Origin: Microvirga soli
GTDB lineage: Bacteria; Pseudomonadota; Alphaproteobacteria; Rhizobiales; Beijerinckiaceae
Assembly: GCF_016734765.1 (NCBI RefSeq)
Contig: NZ_JAERQE010000003.1
Coordinates: forward strand, 282,563 to 346,562
DNA: 64,000 bases
Direction: 5' to 3'
Part shown: positions 1 to 9,000 of the stretch, in pieces
Numbering within the stretch: the first letter of the stretch is position 1
How the letters are laid out: the number at the start of each line of letters is the position of its first letter
Notes under the pieces: model-generated
What the model was told of the DNA's origin: nothing
Databases searched by the model: none
What the model saw: the letters and a program-made list of their open reading frames with translations, nothing else
Translations under genes and position numbers: made by a program

Positions 1-2
1 CC

Positions 3-893
3 CATCTGGGCATTCCCGATGCCGCTTTTCAAATCAATGGCGTCGAGTTCTACGGCAAGCTCTCCTTCCTGAAAGCAGGGATCTACTACTCGTCCCATAT
101 CACGACTGTGAGCTCCACCTACGCCAAGGAGATCACGCGCCCGGAATTCGGCTGCGGTCTCGACGGACTTCTCAGGACCCGCGCGGAGGAAGGCCGTCTT
201 GATGGCATCATCAATGGCATCGATGCAAGCTGGGACCCGAGCACGGATCCCTATCTGGTCAGCCGGTTTTCTACCGAAAACTTCCGGGGCAAGCGCGCCA
301 ACGCCAGCACGGTGCGCAGAAGCTTCGGCCTCGACCTGTCCTCCGGTCCGCTCTTCGCTGTGGTATCGCGCCTCGTGCATCAGAAGGGTGTCGATCTCGC
401 CATCTCGGCGGCGGAAACAATCGTTTCTCAAGGGGGGCAGATTGCCGTCATCGGTCAAGGCGAGGCTCGCTTTGAGTCAGAGCTGAAAGCTCTGTCGGCG
501 CGCCATCCCGGTTCGGTCGGCGTGAAGATCGGTTATGACGAGGGCGATGCGCGCCGCATGTATGCGGGCAGCGATTTTCTACTCATGCCATCCCGGTTCG
601 AGCCCTGCGGTCTCAGCCAGATGTATGCGCAGCGCTTCGGCTCACTGCCGATCGCGCACAAGACGGGCGGACTGGCCGACACGATTGAGGACGGCGTCAC
701 CGGCTTCCTGTTCGGCGAGCCTTCGCTCAGTCGTTTCACGGATGCGATCAGAAGAGGTCTCGACACATTCCGTTCGAGATCGCGTCTCATCACCATGCGC
801 CGGGCTGCGATGAACAGACCTCACGGTTGGGACCGTTCCGCCTCACGCTATCAGGACGTCTACGAGCGGGCCTGCCAAGCGGCTTTGGCTTAG
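3..893 (+). CDS. glgA: Glycogen synthase, C-terminal part (5' end outside window)
   Basis: ADP-glucose-dependent starch/glycogen synthase (GT5) that extends alpha-1,4-glucan in the cytoplasm. The frame is open from base 3, so the gene is cut by the window edge and is not truncated in the genome. Visible family landmarks are the domain junction reading GIINGIDASWDPSTDPYL, the second Rossmann domain with FAVVSRLVHQKGVDL, and the C-terminal nucleotide-sugar site FEPCGLSQMYAQRFG followed by a TGGLADTI loop. About 296 residues are present of a usual 480 or so. A bidirectional hairpin follows the stop. The rest of a glycogen operon probably lies to the left. Confidence 0.95.
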   Translation, partial: HLGIPDAAFQINGVEFYGKLSFLKAGIYYSSHITTVSSTYAKEITRPEFGCGLDGLLRTRAEEGRLDGIINGIDASWDPSTDPYLVSRFSTENFRGKRANASTVRRSFGLDLSSGPLFAVVSRLVHQKGVDLAISAAETIVSQGGQIAVIGQGEARFESELKALSARHPGSVGVKIGYDEGDARRMYAGSDFLLMPSRFEPCGLSQMYAQRFGSLPIAHKTGGLADTIEDGVTGFLFGEPSLSRFTDAIRRGLDTFRSRSRLITMRRAAMNRPHGWDRSASRYQDVYERACQAALA

Positions 894-958
894 CCTCGAC
901 GATTCAACTTAGAATGTTGCTCGCCCAAGATTTGCCCTAACTCTGATCTGACAGAAAA

Positions 959-996
959 AGCCCGTGGCCGCTTTCGTGGCCACGGGCTCTGTTTTT
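959..996. terminator. Bidirectional rho-independent terminator
   Basis: A perfect GC-rich stem CCCGTGGCC/GGCCACGGG (961-969 with 978-986), extended by two pairs, encloses an 8-base loop. It is followed by TGTTTTTG on the plus strand and by CTTTTTC on the minus strand. It therefore fits as terminator for both the glycogen synthase gene and the convergent glycine-rich protein gene that stops at 1008. Confidence 0.85.
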
Positions 997-1007
997 GCTA
1001 GGCGGAT

Positions 1008-1934
1008 TTAGTCCTTGCCGCCGCGGCCATTTCCGTTGCCACCGCCGTTTCCGTTCCCGCCGCCATTTCCACCGCCGGCCGGGCCATCCGCATCAGACCC
1101 ATCGCCATTGTTGGAGCCGCCCGGGTTGGAGGAGTCGTTTCCATCGGGATCATTGCCGTGACCGTTGTTGCCATGGCCTCCGCCATTGCCGTTCCCTTTG
1201 CCACCGCCATTGCCGTTTCCGCCTCCGGCGGGCCCATCAGCATCGGACCCGTCACCATTGTTGGAATTGCCCGGGTTTGAGGAGTCATTACCGTCAGCGT
1301 CATTGCCATGACCGTTGTTGCCATGACCACCGTGGCCGCCGCCATTTCCGTTGCCGGCTCCGCCGTTGCCACCCGTGCCACCATTGCCGCCATCATCACC
1401 GGTTCCGCCAGCGCCGCCGTTGCCACCCGAGCCACCGCTCCCGCCGGTTCCACCAGTGCCGCCGTTGCCGCCATCATCACCGGTTCCGCCGTTGCTACCT
1501 GTGCCGCCAGCGCCACCGCTGCTACCAGTGCCGCCGGTACCGCCAGTGCTGCCTGCTCCCGAGTTGCCGCGATCCGCAACCGCGCCGCCACGGCTGGGGC
1601 CACGTCCGTCACTGACGCCACCAGACGAGCCAACCACAGGACTTCCGGTTTCCGGACTGAAAGCAGGATTACGGCCGATCGAGCCGGTCACAGCATCGGT
1701 CTGGTTCCGTTCGCTGGTCCGGTCATCCATTTTGCGCAGAGCCTGGGGGAGGATGGCGCAACGGCAGACTTCCTGGCCCTGTACGATACGAAGGCGGCAG
1801 TTGCCGTACATGGATGGATTGGCCACAGCCGGTACGCACTGCGGTGCGGGCCCAAGATTCTGGGCAGAGGCCGGGGAGCCGACAGCGAGGAAGAGGGCTG
1901 CACCAGACAAGGCAAGAGCGTGCGAGCGCTTCAT
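1008..1934 (-). CDS. Secreted glycine/asparagine-rich repeat protein
   Basis: Function unknown. The start is placed at MKRSHALALSGAALF, which gives a clean Sec signal peptide ending at ASAQ, rather than an upstream in-frame ATG. The mature N-terminus (about 90 residues) is non-repetitive and has four cysteines (APQCVP, GNCRL, EVCRC), so a small disulfide domain is possible. From about residue 130 to the end the chain is low-complexity: GGTGGTG-type repeats, then two copies of a 50-residue unit containing NDSSNPG and DGSDADGPAGGG. The tail ends GRGGKD. Acidic Asp/Asn spacing (DADGND) could bind calcium, but this is speculation. It is 308 residues, exported and probably cell-surface or matrix associated. 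Confidence 0.75.
   Translation of the reverse strand: MKRSHALALSGAALFLAVGSPASAQNLGPAPQCVPAVANPSMYGNCRLRIVQGQEVCRCAILPQALRKMDDRTSERNQTDAVTGSIGRNPAFSPETGSPVVGSSGGVSDGRGPSRGGAVADRGNSGAGSTGGTGGTGSSGGAGGTGSNGGTGDDGGNGGTGGTGGSGGSGGNGGAGGTGDDGGNGGTGGNGGAGNGNGGGHGGHGNNGHGNDADGNDSSNPGNSNNGDGSDADGPAGGGNGNGGGKGNGNGGGHGNNGHGNDPDGNDSSNPGGSNNGDGSDADGPAGGGNGGGNGNGGGNGNGRGGKD
1081..1350. repeat. Imperfect 150-bp tandem repeat inside the glycine-rich gene
   Basis: Blocks starting near 1081 and 1231 align with a 150-bp offset, which is exactly 50 codons, and differ at scattered positions. Shorter GCC-GCC-based repeats continue to about 1560. The frame is kept, so copy number could vary without breaking the protein. 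Confidence 0.75.
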
Positions 1935-1949
1935 GTGTTCACCTACATA

Positions 1950-2000
1950 ATTAGCCAATTGTGATGTGTAGCCACCTTAGTGACGGCGTACTTGGCTAAT
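1950..2000. promoter_or_regulatory. Spaced inverted repeat upstream of glycine-rich gene
   Basis: ATTAGCCAA at 1950-1958 and its exact complement TTGGCTAAT at 1992-2000 flank 33 bp directly upstream of the start at 1934. A second small dyad (ATATAC-N4-GTATAT, 1999-2014) overlaps the distal half-site. The region to 2193 is AT-rich with no gene. This looks like a regulated promoter with paired half-sites; the regulator is unknown. Confidence 0.4.
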
Positions 2001-2193
2001 ATACGCATGTATATGAATAACGTTCCTGCACACTGAAAAAATTCTATTCAACTTAACGGGGGAACTTTCCTAAAGCATACGCTATGTGTGCCTTAGAAGG
2101 CTCTGGTTGATATCCATATAACCAAGGTATGCATTGGTTATAGCTTGGCCATTATGATGGCCGCTAGGGAAGCAGGATCTTATTCTGAGAAGT

Positions 2194-3615
2194 TCATTTG
2201 ATCCGGTAGGCTTCTGCCATGGCGCGGATGTCCGCGAGCTTGGCAGTGAAAAGTGACCAATCATCCTCGGCGGCAATAGGTGCCCATATTGCCTCCACAT
2301 CATCAATCAGCATGGTGCAGGGTATCTGCCGCCCGAAATATGGGTGTCCGTGATTGATGTCAGGCGAGGGTGTAAAGTCGCTGAAGATGTTTCTGAAAGC
2401 TTGGAAGGATTCGAGCGCATAGAAGTTTGCAGATGTGCTCGCCTCCGCACGCTTGGTGCTCAGGACGCCACCATACCAGTCAAAGAATGTCTGCTCGAAT
2501 GGAGCACGAGTTTCGTGAAGGAAGCTCCATAGATGCTTGGCTAAAGCCCCGTCATGTTCGTAACCCCTGGATTGGATCCCGAGGCGCCGCAAGATCGCGT
2601 GCGCGAACTCCTGGTGGAGAGCAGGTTCGAAAGACCCGAGAGCCTGCTCCAACAGATCCTGCGGAGCCAGAGGAAGCAGGCATTCCGCCAAGCGGTAGAG
2701 GTTCCAGAGCAGCGCGTCAGGCTGCCGTCCGAAGGCATAAAGGCCGGTCTCGTCGAAATAAGCAGCCGTGAAGCCTGGATCGTAATGTGGCAGAAAGCGC
2801 CATGGTCCGTAGTCGAAGCTTTCTCCCGTGACATTGATGTTGTCGGTGTTGAGCACGCCATGCACGAAACCCGCAGCCATCCATTGCGCGCCCATGCGAG
2901 CAACACGCCGGCTGACCTGTTCGAGAAACGCGGCCGCCCGTGCCGGTTCCTCATCACGCCACGCGTCGGGCAGGTAGGTTCGAACGGAATGGTCGAGCAG
3001 CGTGCGGAGATTGTCGGCTTCGTTGAGATAGAGAAACCGCTGAAACGTTCCGATGCGGATATGCGAATGGCTGAGGCGAACCAGGACGGATGATCGGGTG
3101 GGAGACGGCTCATCGCCTCTTTCAAGTTCCTCGCCCGTCTCGATCAGGCTGAAAGACTTGGAGGTTTCGACACCGAGTGCCTCCAGCATCTCAGTCGCCA
3201 GGGTTTCCCGTACACCGCCCTTGAGCGTAAGCCTGCCATCCGCATGGCGCGACCATGGTGTCTGCCCGCTTCCCTTGGTTCCGAGGTCGAGAAGCCGCCC
3301 ATCCTCGGCATCCTTAAGCTGCGCGAAGAGAAATCCGCGTCCATCGCCGAGATGGGGATTGTAGGTTCTGAACTGATGGCCGTGGTAGCGCAGGGCCAGC
3401 GGCCGCTCGAAACTCCCGGGCAATGGCGTGAAGCGACCAAGATGATCGATCCATTCCTGATTGGTGAGAGTATCGAGGCCAACCCGCTCCGCCCAACGCT
3501 GGTTGCGATAGCGCAGGATGTGCTGCGGAAAGCTTGCCGGTTCGACAATGTCGTAGAAGGAAGGTCCAAGTTCCTCGTGATGCTTTGAGGCGGAAAAGGA
3601 AGGCGAGTAGGACAT
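2194..3615 (-). CDS. selO: SelO family protein adenylyltransferase (YdiU/UPF0061)
   Basis: SelO pseudokinases transfer AMP from ATP to Ser/Thr/Tyr side chains of proteins and act in redox stress responses. Hallmarks present are YHGHQF, LGDGRGFLFAQL, DLGTKGSGQTPWSRHADGR, TLKGGVRETLATEM, and the RLSHSHIRIGTF and GVLNTDNINVTGES segments of the kinase-like fold. The length of 473 residues is normal for bacterial SelO. Many homologues end with a Cys/Sec-containing tail; none is evident here (the end reads AMAEAYRIK). ATG 3615 (MSYSPSF) has GGATGG upstream; an ATG 9 bp earlier is less well spaced. Confidence 0.9.
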   Translation of the reverse strand: MSYSPSFSASKHHEELGPSFYDIVEPASFPQHILRYRNQRWAERVGLDTLTNQEWIDHLGRFTPLPGSFERPLALRYHGHQFRTYNPHLGDGRGFLFAQLKDAEDGRLLDLGTKGSGQTPWSRHADGRLTLKGGVRETLATEMLEALGVETSKSFSLIETGEELERGDEPSPTRSSVLVRLSHSHIRIGTFQRFLYLNEADNLRTLLDHSVRTYLPDAWRDEEPARAAAFLEQVSRRVARMGAQWMAAGFVHGVLNTDNINVTGESFDYGPWRFLPHYDPGFTAAYFDETGLYAFGRQPDALLWNLYRLAECLLPLAPQDLLEQALGSFEPALHQEFAHAILRRLGIQSRGYEHDGALAKHLWSFLHETRAPFEQTFFDWYGGVLSTKRAEASTSANFYALESFQAFRNIFSDFTPSPDINHGHPYFGRQIPCTMLIDDVEAIWAPIAAEDDWSLFTAKLADIRAMAEAYRIK

Positions 3616-3983
3616 TCGATCCATCCGGTTGAACCTATGTTCAAGTCGACCGACGCTGAATTGTTCATCTGATCAGCCGAGGGACTGATGCGCAGCGCAC
3701 CCTGTTCGATTGGGCCTGACTGTCAGAATCGCGAGGGCGGATACGCGGAAACTTGTCTAAAACAATGTTTCAAAATTTGCGAACAGAGGCCGACTCTGTG
3801 GATAATCTAAAAAATTTTTTCCAATAGGGGTCTGATTCCGAAACCTCTTTGGTTGCCAGACGTTCGGGCACATTGCTCAAGCATTCGCATCGGGTGTTCA
3901 CCTGATCTTATGCTTTAGTCTATTGGCGTCGGCGGCATCGTCTCCTAAGCTTTTATCCAACGAAGCAAGCAGGAGGCGGGTCC
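3616..3983. other. Gene-free AT-rich interval
   Basis: No supported ORF. It holds a small hairpin (ACAGAG at 3783-3788 with CTCTGT at 3794-3799) and an A6T6 tract at 3809-3820, which would be intrinsically bent. It presumably contains the selO promoter on the left and the promoter of the small membrane protein gene on the right. No factor-specific operator was recognised. Confidence 0.5.
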
Positions 3984-4184
3984 ATGGCATTGCGAGATAT
4001 GCTGAGCCTTTGTGGACGAATTGGCTTGATCGTCGCTGCATTCGCGTTTGTCGCCAGTATCGTTGCAGGGCCTCTCCTTGAGAAAGTTTTGTTTTCCCAG
4101 GTCACAGTGACGGAGCGGAGCACTCTGCCCCTGCTGCCTCCAGCCGATAATCCTTCCGAGCAGCATACCGGCAAGCCGGGCTAA
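3984..4184 (+). CDS. Small single-pass membrane protein, unknown
   Basis: This 66-residue ORF has a strong Shine-Dalgarno, AGGAGG at 3971-3976, 7 nt before ATG. The N-terminus carries one hydrophobic helix (IGLIVAAFAFVASIVAGPLL). A short polar tail rich in Pro and Thr follows (TLPLLPPADNPSEQ). No family is recognised. The strong ribosome site and a plausible topology argue for a real gene, possibly a small inner-membrane or Rcs/stress-type peptide, but there is no functional evidence. Confidence 0.55.
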   Translation: MALRDMLSLCGRIGLIVAAFAFVASIVAGPLLEKVLFSQVTVTERSTLPLLPPADNPSEQHTGKPG

Positions 4185-4266
4185 CGCCTTTTTAGAGATC
4201 CGTAGGGCATAACCCATTTCATCGCCCATGCAGGCAGGAATGCAACTCCACGTCCGGGGAAGCGCG

Positions 4267-4641
4267 ATGAGCAGCGACACGATACTGAGACAGGAAATTC
4301 GTTACTCGATCGGCTACATACGCAGCATGATCGATAATTATTCAGGCCTGTATTCCGGAGAGAACCTCGCGCGCGATGTTTTGCGCTCCTGCGATGAGAT
4401 GACAGAAGCCGGAATTCCGCATCCGCGCCTGCAAGAGGCGAGGCGCCTCGTGGAAGACCGTTGCAGGCGCCTTGCTCAAGACACCGATCGTTTTGCATTG
4501 CGTGACCCTGCCGTGATCGCAGCCTCACGGGCTCAAGCGATGGCTGCCATCGACAGGCTCCAGGATGTGGTGTTCGAATGGCGCAGATCTCGCATGATCG
4601 TGCCATCGTCCGGGCGATTGCTGCGCAGAAAGAGCTTGTGA
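4267..4641 (+). CDS. Conserved-looking hypothetical protein, helical
   Basis: A cytoplasmic, Arg-rich, mostly helical protein of 124 residues from the chosen start MSSDTILRQEI. GGGGA lies at 4256-4260, 6 nt before ATG; an earlier ATG at 4228 lacks a ribosome site. No signal peptide or membrane segment. The central part alternates acidic and basic residues (EARRLVEDRCRRLAQDTDRF), suggesting amphipathic helices. Its 3' end converges on the L,D-transpeptidase gene with 29 bp between them. No known domain was recognised. Confidence 0.6.
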   Translation: MSSDTILRQEIRYSIGYIRSMIDNYSGLYSGENLARDVLRSCDEMTEAGIPHPRLQEARRLVEDRCRRLAQDTDRFALRDPAVIAASRAQAMAAIDRLQDVVFEWRRSRMIVPSSGRLLRRKSL

Positions 4642-4670
4642 GAAATTGAGCGTCTTCAGACCTGCGGGCG

Positions 4671-6065
4671 TCACAGGCGCTTGGGTTTGATGGATGCTGT
4701 CGCCGGCACGTCGACAACCTCCGGTTCAGGAACAGGCTCGCTTTTCGGCGCATCGAGCCCGTACACATCGCTCCTGAAATGCACCGTACCGTCGGCCGTT
4801 GCGTACCCCGTCAGGTAAACCCACGCGACCGGAACGGGCTTGTCGAGCCGAATGTCCTGACGTGCTGTACTGGCGATGGCTGCATCAATGCCCGACTTCG
4901 TCCAAGAACCCGAAGGTCCGTTGATGCTGCGCAGCAGCCACTCGGCGAAGTCGCCTACATCAGCGACACGAACGCAGCCAGAGGAGTGAAAGCGAATATC
5001 CTGCGCGAAAAGCTGCTTCTTGGGTGTGTCATGCATGTAAACTGCATGCTTGTTCGGCATGTCGATCCTGATCTGACCGAGTGAATTGATCGCGCCTGGA
5101 TCCTGTCGCAGTGTGTAGTTCACGGCGTTCTGCGTCGACCAGTCGATAGTCTTCGGATCGACTTCTTGTCCCTTCGCGTCCAGGATGCGGATCTTCATCT
5201 TCTGGAGATAATCCGGATCCTTCCTGACATGGGGAATGATGTCCTTCTTGATGAGGGAGACCGGCACCGTCCATGTCGGATTAAGATTGACTGCCGTGAC
5301 GCGAGTTTCGACGGCGGGCGAGGGCCTGTCGGCTTTGCCGACGATGGCGACGTAACGCCGAACAACCTGACCTTGCTCGACAGCCTCCACGGCGGCCGAG
5401 GGAATGTTGACCACCACATACCGGTCGCCGAACGAGAAAGTGGAACCTGCCAGCCGTTGTGCGGAGGCAGTGAGCTGGCGATGACGTGTTGCGGCGGGGA
5501 CGTTGAGAGCCTCGAGTGTTCTGGCGCGCACTGCACCGGATTCCGAAAGGCCGTGCCGCGCCTGGAACCGCTTGACCGCGCTTGTGAGAGCGGCGTCGAA
5601 GGTGGTGCCGGTCGCGAGTTCGGCGGAGAGATCTCCCTCGACGGCGAGACGCTGCCGAAGAACCGGAACGAGCGGCCCCTTGTCGCCGGCCTTCATGACG
5701 GTGCCATCGGGGAGCGTAGGCCAGCCTCCTGTTTCGACAATGCGCTTGTAGGTCCAAGCGGCCCGCATGGTACTGATGAAGGTGCTGGCATCCAGGGTCG
5801 GGCGGGTGTCCTGCGAAATGGTCGCTGCAGGGGCTTTTGGGGGAGGCGCCGGTGGATTGGACTCAGCGGCTGCCGGAACTGCAGCTTTCTGTCGCAGAGC
5901 GGGCTCTGATGAGGATGCAGCGGGGCTCGCCGACTGACGGGCTGGAATGATCGCAGGCGCCGGCTCAGAGGCCGCCGACGCGTCGTCCAGGCTGCTCAAC
6001 GCTGCGCACGAGAGAACCATCAAGCTTAAGGCAACAGTGAGGCGGGCCGCATTCCGATAGGTCAT
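4671..6065 (-). CDS. L,D-transpeptidase with peptidoglycan-binding domain (YcbB/LdtD type)
   Basis: Periplasmic enzyme that forms 3-3 crosslinks in peptidoglycan or attaches proteins to it. Order: signal peptide (residues 1-32), an Ala/Pro-rich linker to about 95, a helical region, a PG_binding_1 segment (AVKRFQARHGLSESG), then the YkuD catalytic domain (about 215-400). The catalytic motif is complete: YMHDTP upstream and RFHSSGCVRV with the nucleophilic Cys. At 464 residues it is shorter than E. coli LdtD. The start codon lies only 10 bp from the start of the divergent Mfd-family gene, so at least one of the two starts or promoters must lie inside the neighbour. Confidence 0.9.
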   Translation of the reverse strand: MTYRNAARLTVALSLMVLSCAALSSLDDASAASEPAPAIIPARQSASPAASSSEPALRQKAAVPAAAESNPPAPPPKAPAATISQDTRPTLDASTFISTMRAAWTYKRIVETGGWPTLPDGTVMKAGDKGPLVPVLRQRLAVEGDLSAELATGTTFDAALTSAVKRFQARHGLSESGAVRARTLEALNVPAATRHRQLTASAQRLAGSTFSFGDRYVVVNIPSAAVEAVEQGQVVRRYVAIVGKADRPSPAVETRVTAVNLNPTWTVPVSLIKKDIIPHVRKDPDYLQKMKIRILDAKGQEVDPKTIDWSTQNAVNYTLRQDPGAINSLGQIRIDMPNKHAVYMHDTPKKQLFAQDIRFHSSGCVRVADVGDFAEWLLRSINGPSGSWTKSGIDAAIASTARQDIRLDKPVPVAWVYLTGYATADGTVHFRSDVYGLDAPKSEPVPEPEVVDVPATASIKPKRL

Positions 6066-6074
6066 CGGGAGACT

Positions 6075-9000
6075 ATGATTGAGGATGGTTTACAAAGTGC
6101 TGCTTCAGGCGAAGATGGAGCCCTCTGCAACTGGCGTGAGGCCCAACGCGTTGTCATCGCCTCAGCCCTCTCGCGTACGAGTTCTTTCATGCACGTGACG
6201 CCCGCGCCCTCCCAGGACATCCGGCGGATCGACCTCACCTTGCCATCTTCCATCGGCCTCCATGCGGTTCGCCTGATCGAGCAGGCATCAGGTATGGATC
6301 AACGGCAACTCATCTACGTGTCTGAAGGCGAGAACCGGGCCGAGCAGATGGCTCAGGCCGTAAAGGGACTGGCGCCGGACCTTGAGGTTTGTCTGTTGCC
6401 ACCCTGGGATTGTCTTCCCTATGACAACACTTCGCCCTCGCGGGAAGCAATGGGTCGACGCATGTCCGTCCTGCGGCGCATGAGCGAACCGGCAAAAGGT
6501 GCGCGGCTGCTGATCGCGAGCAGTGCCGCCATCGTCCAGCGTGTGCCGCCGCGAAGCGTCTGGAAGCAAGCATGCCTCCATCTCAAGGCGGGTGAAGCCT
6601 TTTCGCAGGATGAACTGGAACTCTACCTTCTACGTGCAGGATACATTCTGGATGAGAGAGTGGACGAGCCAGGCGAGGCTGCCATCCGCGGGCAGGTTAT
6701 CGATGTCTTTCCAGCGAGCAGCCCCTTGCCCTATCGCATCGAGCACGATGGGCAAGTCATCGTTGCCATCCGCTCGTATGATCCCGTTTCGCAGCGGACA
6801 GAGGCGGAGGTTGAAGACCTCTTTCTGGATCCCGCCTCTGAGATTCTGCTCGAGAGAACAGACGACGGTTCGATCCCGGAACGCGCCGACGGAATGGAGC
6901 ATCGGTTGCCGGAGCATTACGCATCTCTGGAAACGGTTTTCGATTATTGGCCGGACGCTCCCATCGTGATGTCCTCCGGAGTGGAGGAGCGGCGTCAACT
7001 GGTGATGGAGCAGGTTGCCGATGCCTATGAAAGCCGTATGTCGCTGCGTGCTGAGAGCGGCAGTGGTTCTGCCGTAGCTCCAGAGCGGCTGTTCATCGAG
7101 GATGGCGAATGGCGAGAAACCCTGTGCAAGCACCGTCTGATTCTCATCCATGTCGCATCGGACGAGGGAGCCAAAAAGAGCATTGTTCCACGCTTCGCCG
7201 CTGCAGCGAAGCCAACGCGTGCGCTCGCAAATTTTATCGAGGAACAGCAGCACAACGACCGTAAGATCGTTCTGGTGGCAGCCACAAAGGAAGACCTCAA
7301 TCGCATGAGACGCCGGGTCCAGTCCCTTCAACCCAGCCCGATTCTGATCGAGCGCTGGAGTGAGGCCATGGCTGGTCAGCCGAAGGGATCGTTCGCTCTT
7401 CAAGCCGATATTCGGAGCGGATTTATCGATGAGCGTCAGGGCATTGTCGTTGTCACTGCTGCTGAGGTCCTGGGAAGCCGCGCGTCTAGCGGACAAGGTC
7501 AAGAGATCCGGTCAACCGCTCATCAGTTCAACGACATGCAGTTTCAAATCGGCGATGCGGTCATCCACGTCGATCACGGGCTTGGAGTTCTGGAGGGAAC
7601 CGAAATCATCGGTGCAGGTGATGAGGAGGTGAGCGATACCATCCGGCTGACCTATGCCGGCGACACGACTCTCATGATTCCTGCGACGGATATGGGTCGC
7701 GTATGGCGGTATGGTCGCATGTCCGAAAAACTGCAGCTCGACAAGCTGAAGAGCGACGCCTGGACCACGAAGCTAGCTGCAATCGAAGCGGAGACGCGGG
7801 AAACAGCCGACCGTTTGGGCAAACTGGTCAAGGCTCGTGAATCGGTGAAGCTGGAGCCCCTTGTGCCTCCGGACCGCGAGTACGAGCGGTTTGTGGCGCG
7901 ATTTCCGTTCTCGGAAACACCGGATCAGCTGCGTGCCATTGGGGAAATCCTCGAAGACCTGGCCTCAGGGCACCCCATGGATCGGCTTGTTTGCGGTGAT
8001 GTGGGCTTCGGCAAGACAGAGGTTGCGTTGCGCGCCGCGGCAGTCGCGGCGCTGTCAGGCAAACAGGTTGCCGTGATCGCGCCCACGACGGTTCTGGCGC
8101 GCCAGCACGTGCGCAGCTTCCAGAGGCGCTTTGCCGGGTTCGGCATTGATGTCGCGCATCTGTCACGCCTGGTGACGGCATCCGAAGCGCGGGCTGTGAA
8201 GAAGGGATTGGCCGACGGGTCGGTGCGGATCGTGATCGGCACGCACGCCTTGGCTGCCAAGGGTGTAATTTTCAAAGATCTTGGCCTCGTCATCATCGAC
8301 GAAGAGCAGAGGTTCGGTGCTGCTCATAAATCTAAGCTCCGGGCGATGGCATCAGGCGGGCATGTGCTGACACTGACGGCAACGCCTATTCCGCGCACGT
8401 TGCAATCGGCTCTGGTCGGTTTGCAGAAGCTGAGCATCATCGCGACGCCCCCGGCCCGACGACAGCCTATTCGCACCTTCCTGACGGAATTCGACCCTGC
8501 AACCGCTCGGCAGGCTCTCATGCGTGAGCGTCGCCGCCGTGGGCAGAGCTTCGTGGTCTGCTCCCGTGTGGAAGAAATCGAGCCGATGCGCGAGCAGCTT
8601 GCAAAGATCGTGCCTGAACTGGAGATCCTTGTTGCCCATGGCCAAATGCCGCCGACTGAGACGGATGACGTGATGGTGCGCTTCGCTGATGGCGAAGGTG
8701 ACATCCTGCTTGCTACCAACATCATCGAAAGCGGTCTCGATGTTCCTCGCGCCAACACCATGCTGGTGTGGCGTGCCGACCGCTTCGGGCTTTCGCAACT
8801 CCATCAGCTACGCGGCCGCGTGGGACGCGGCCGCATCCGCGGGACCACCTATCTCTTGACGGAACTAGGGCAGCAACTGCCGAAAGCGACGGAGAAGCGT
8901 CTGCGCACGTTGGAGGCGCTCGACCGCCTTGGAGCCGGGTTCGCCATCAGCGCGCAGGACCTCGATCAGCGCGGAGCCGGTGCCCTGCTGGGAGAAGAGC

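Noticed and set aside
3..893. Short glycogen synthase considered as truncated
   Set aside because: The open frame continues to the window edge, so the missing N-terminus simply lies outside.
1081..1350. Direct repeats considered as a CRISPR array
   Set aside because: Repeat unit is 150 bp, in-frame coding, with no regular unique spacers and no cas genes nearby.
995..1615. Plus-strand Arg/His-rich ORF opposite the glycine-rich gene
   Set aside because: Its odd composition is the direct mirror of Gly/Asn repeats on the other strand; the minus frame has a signal peptide and better start.
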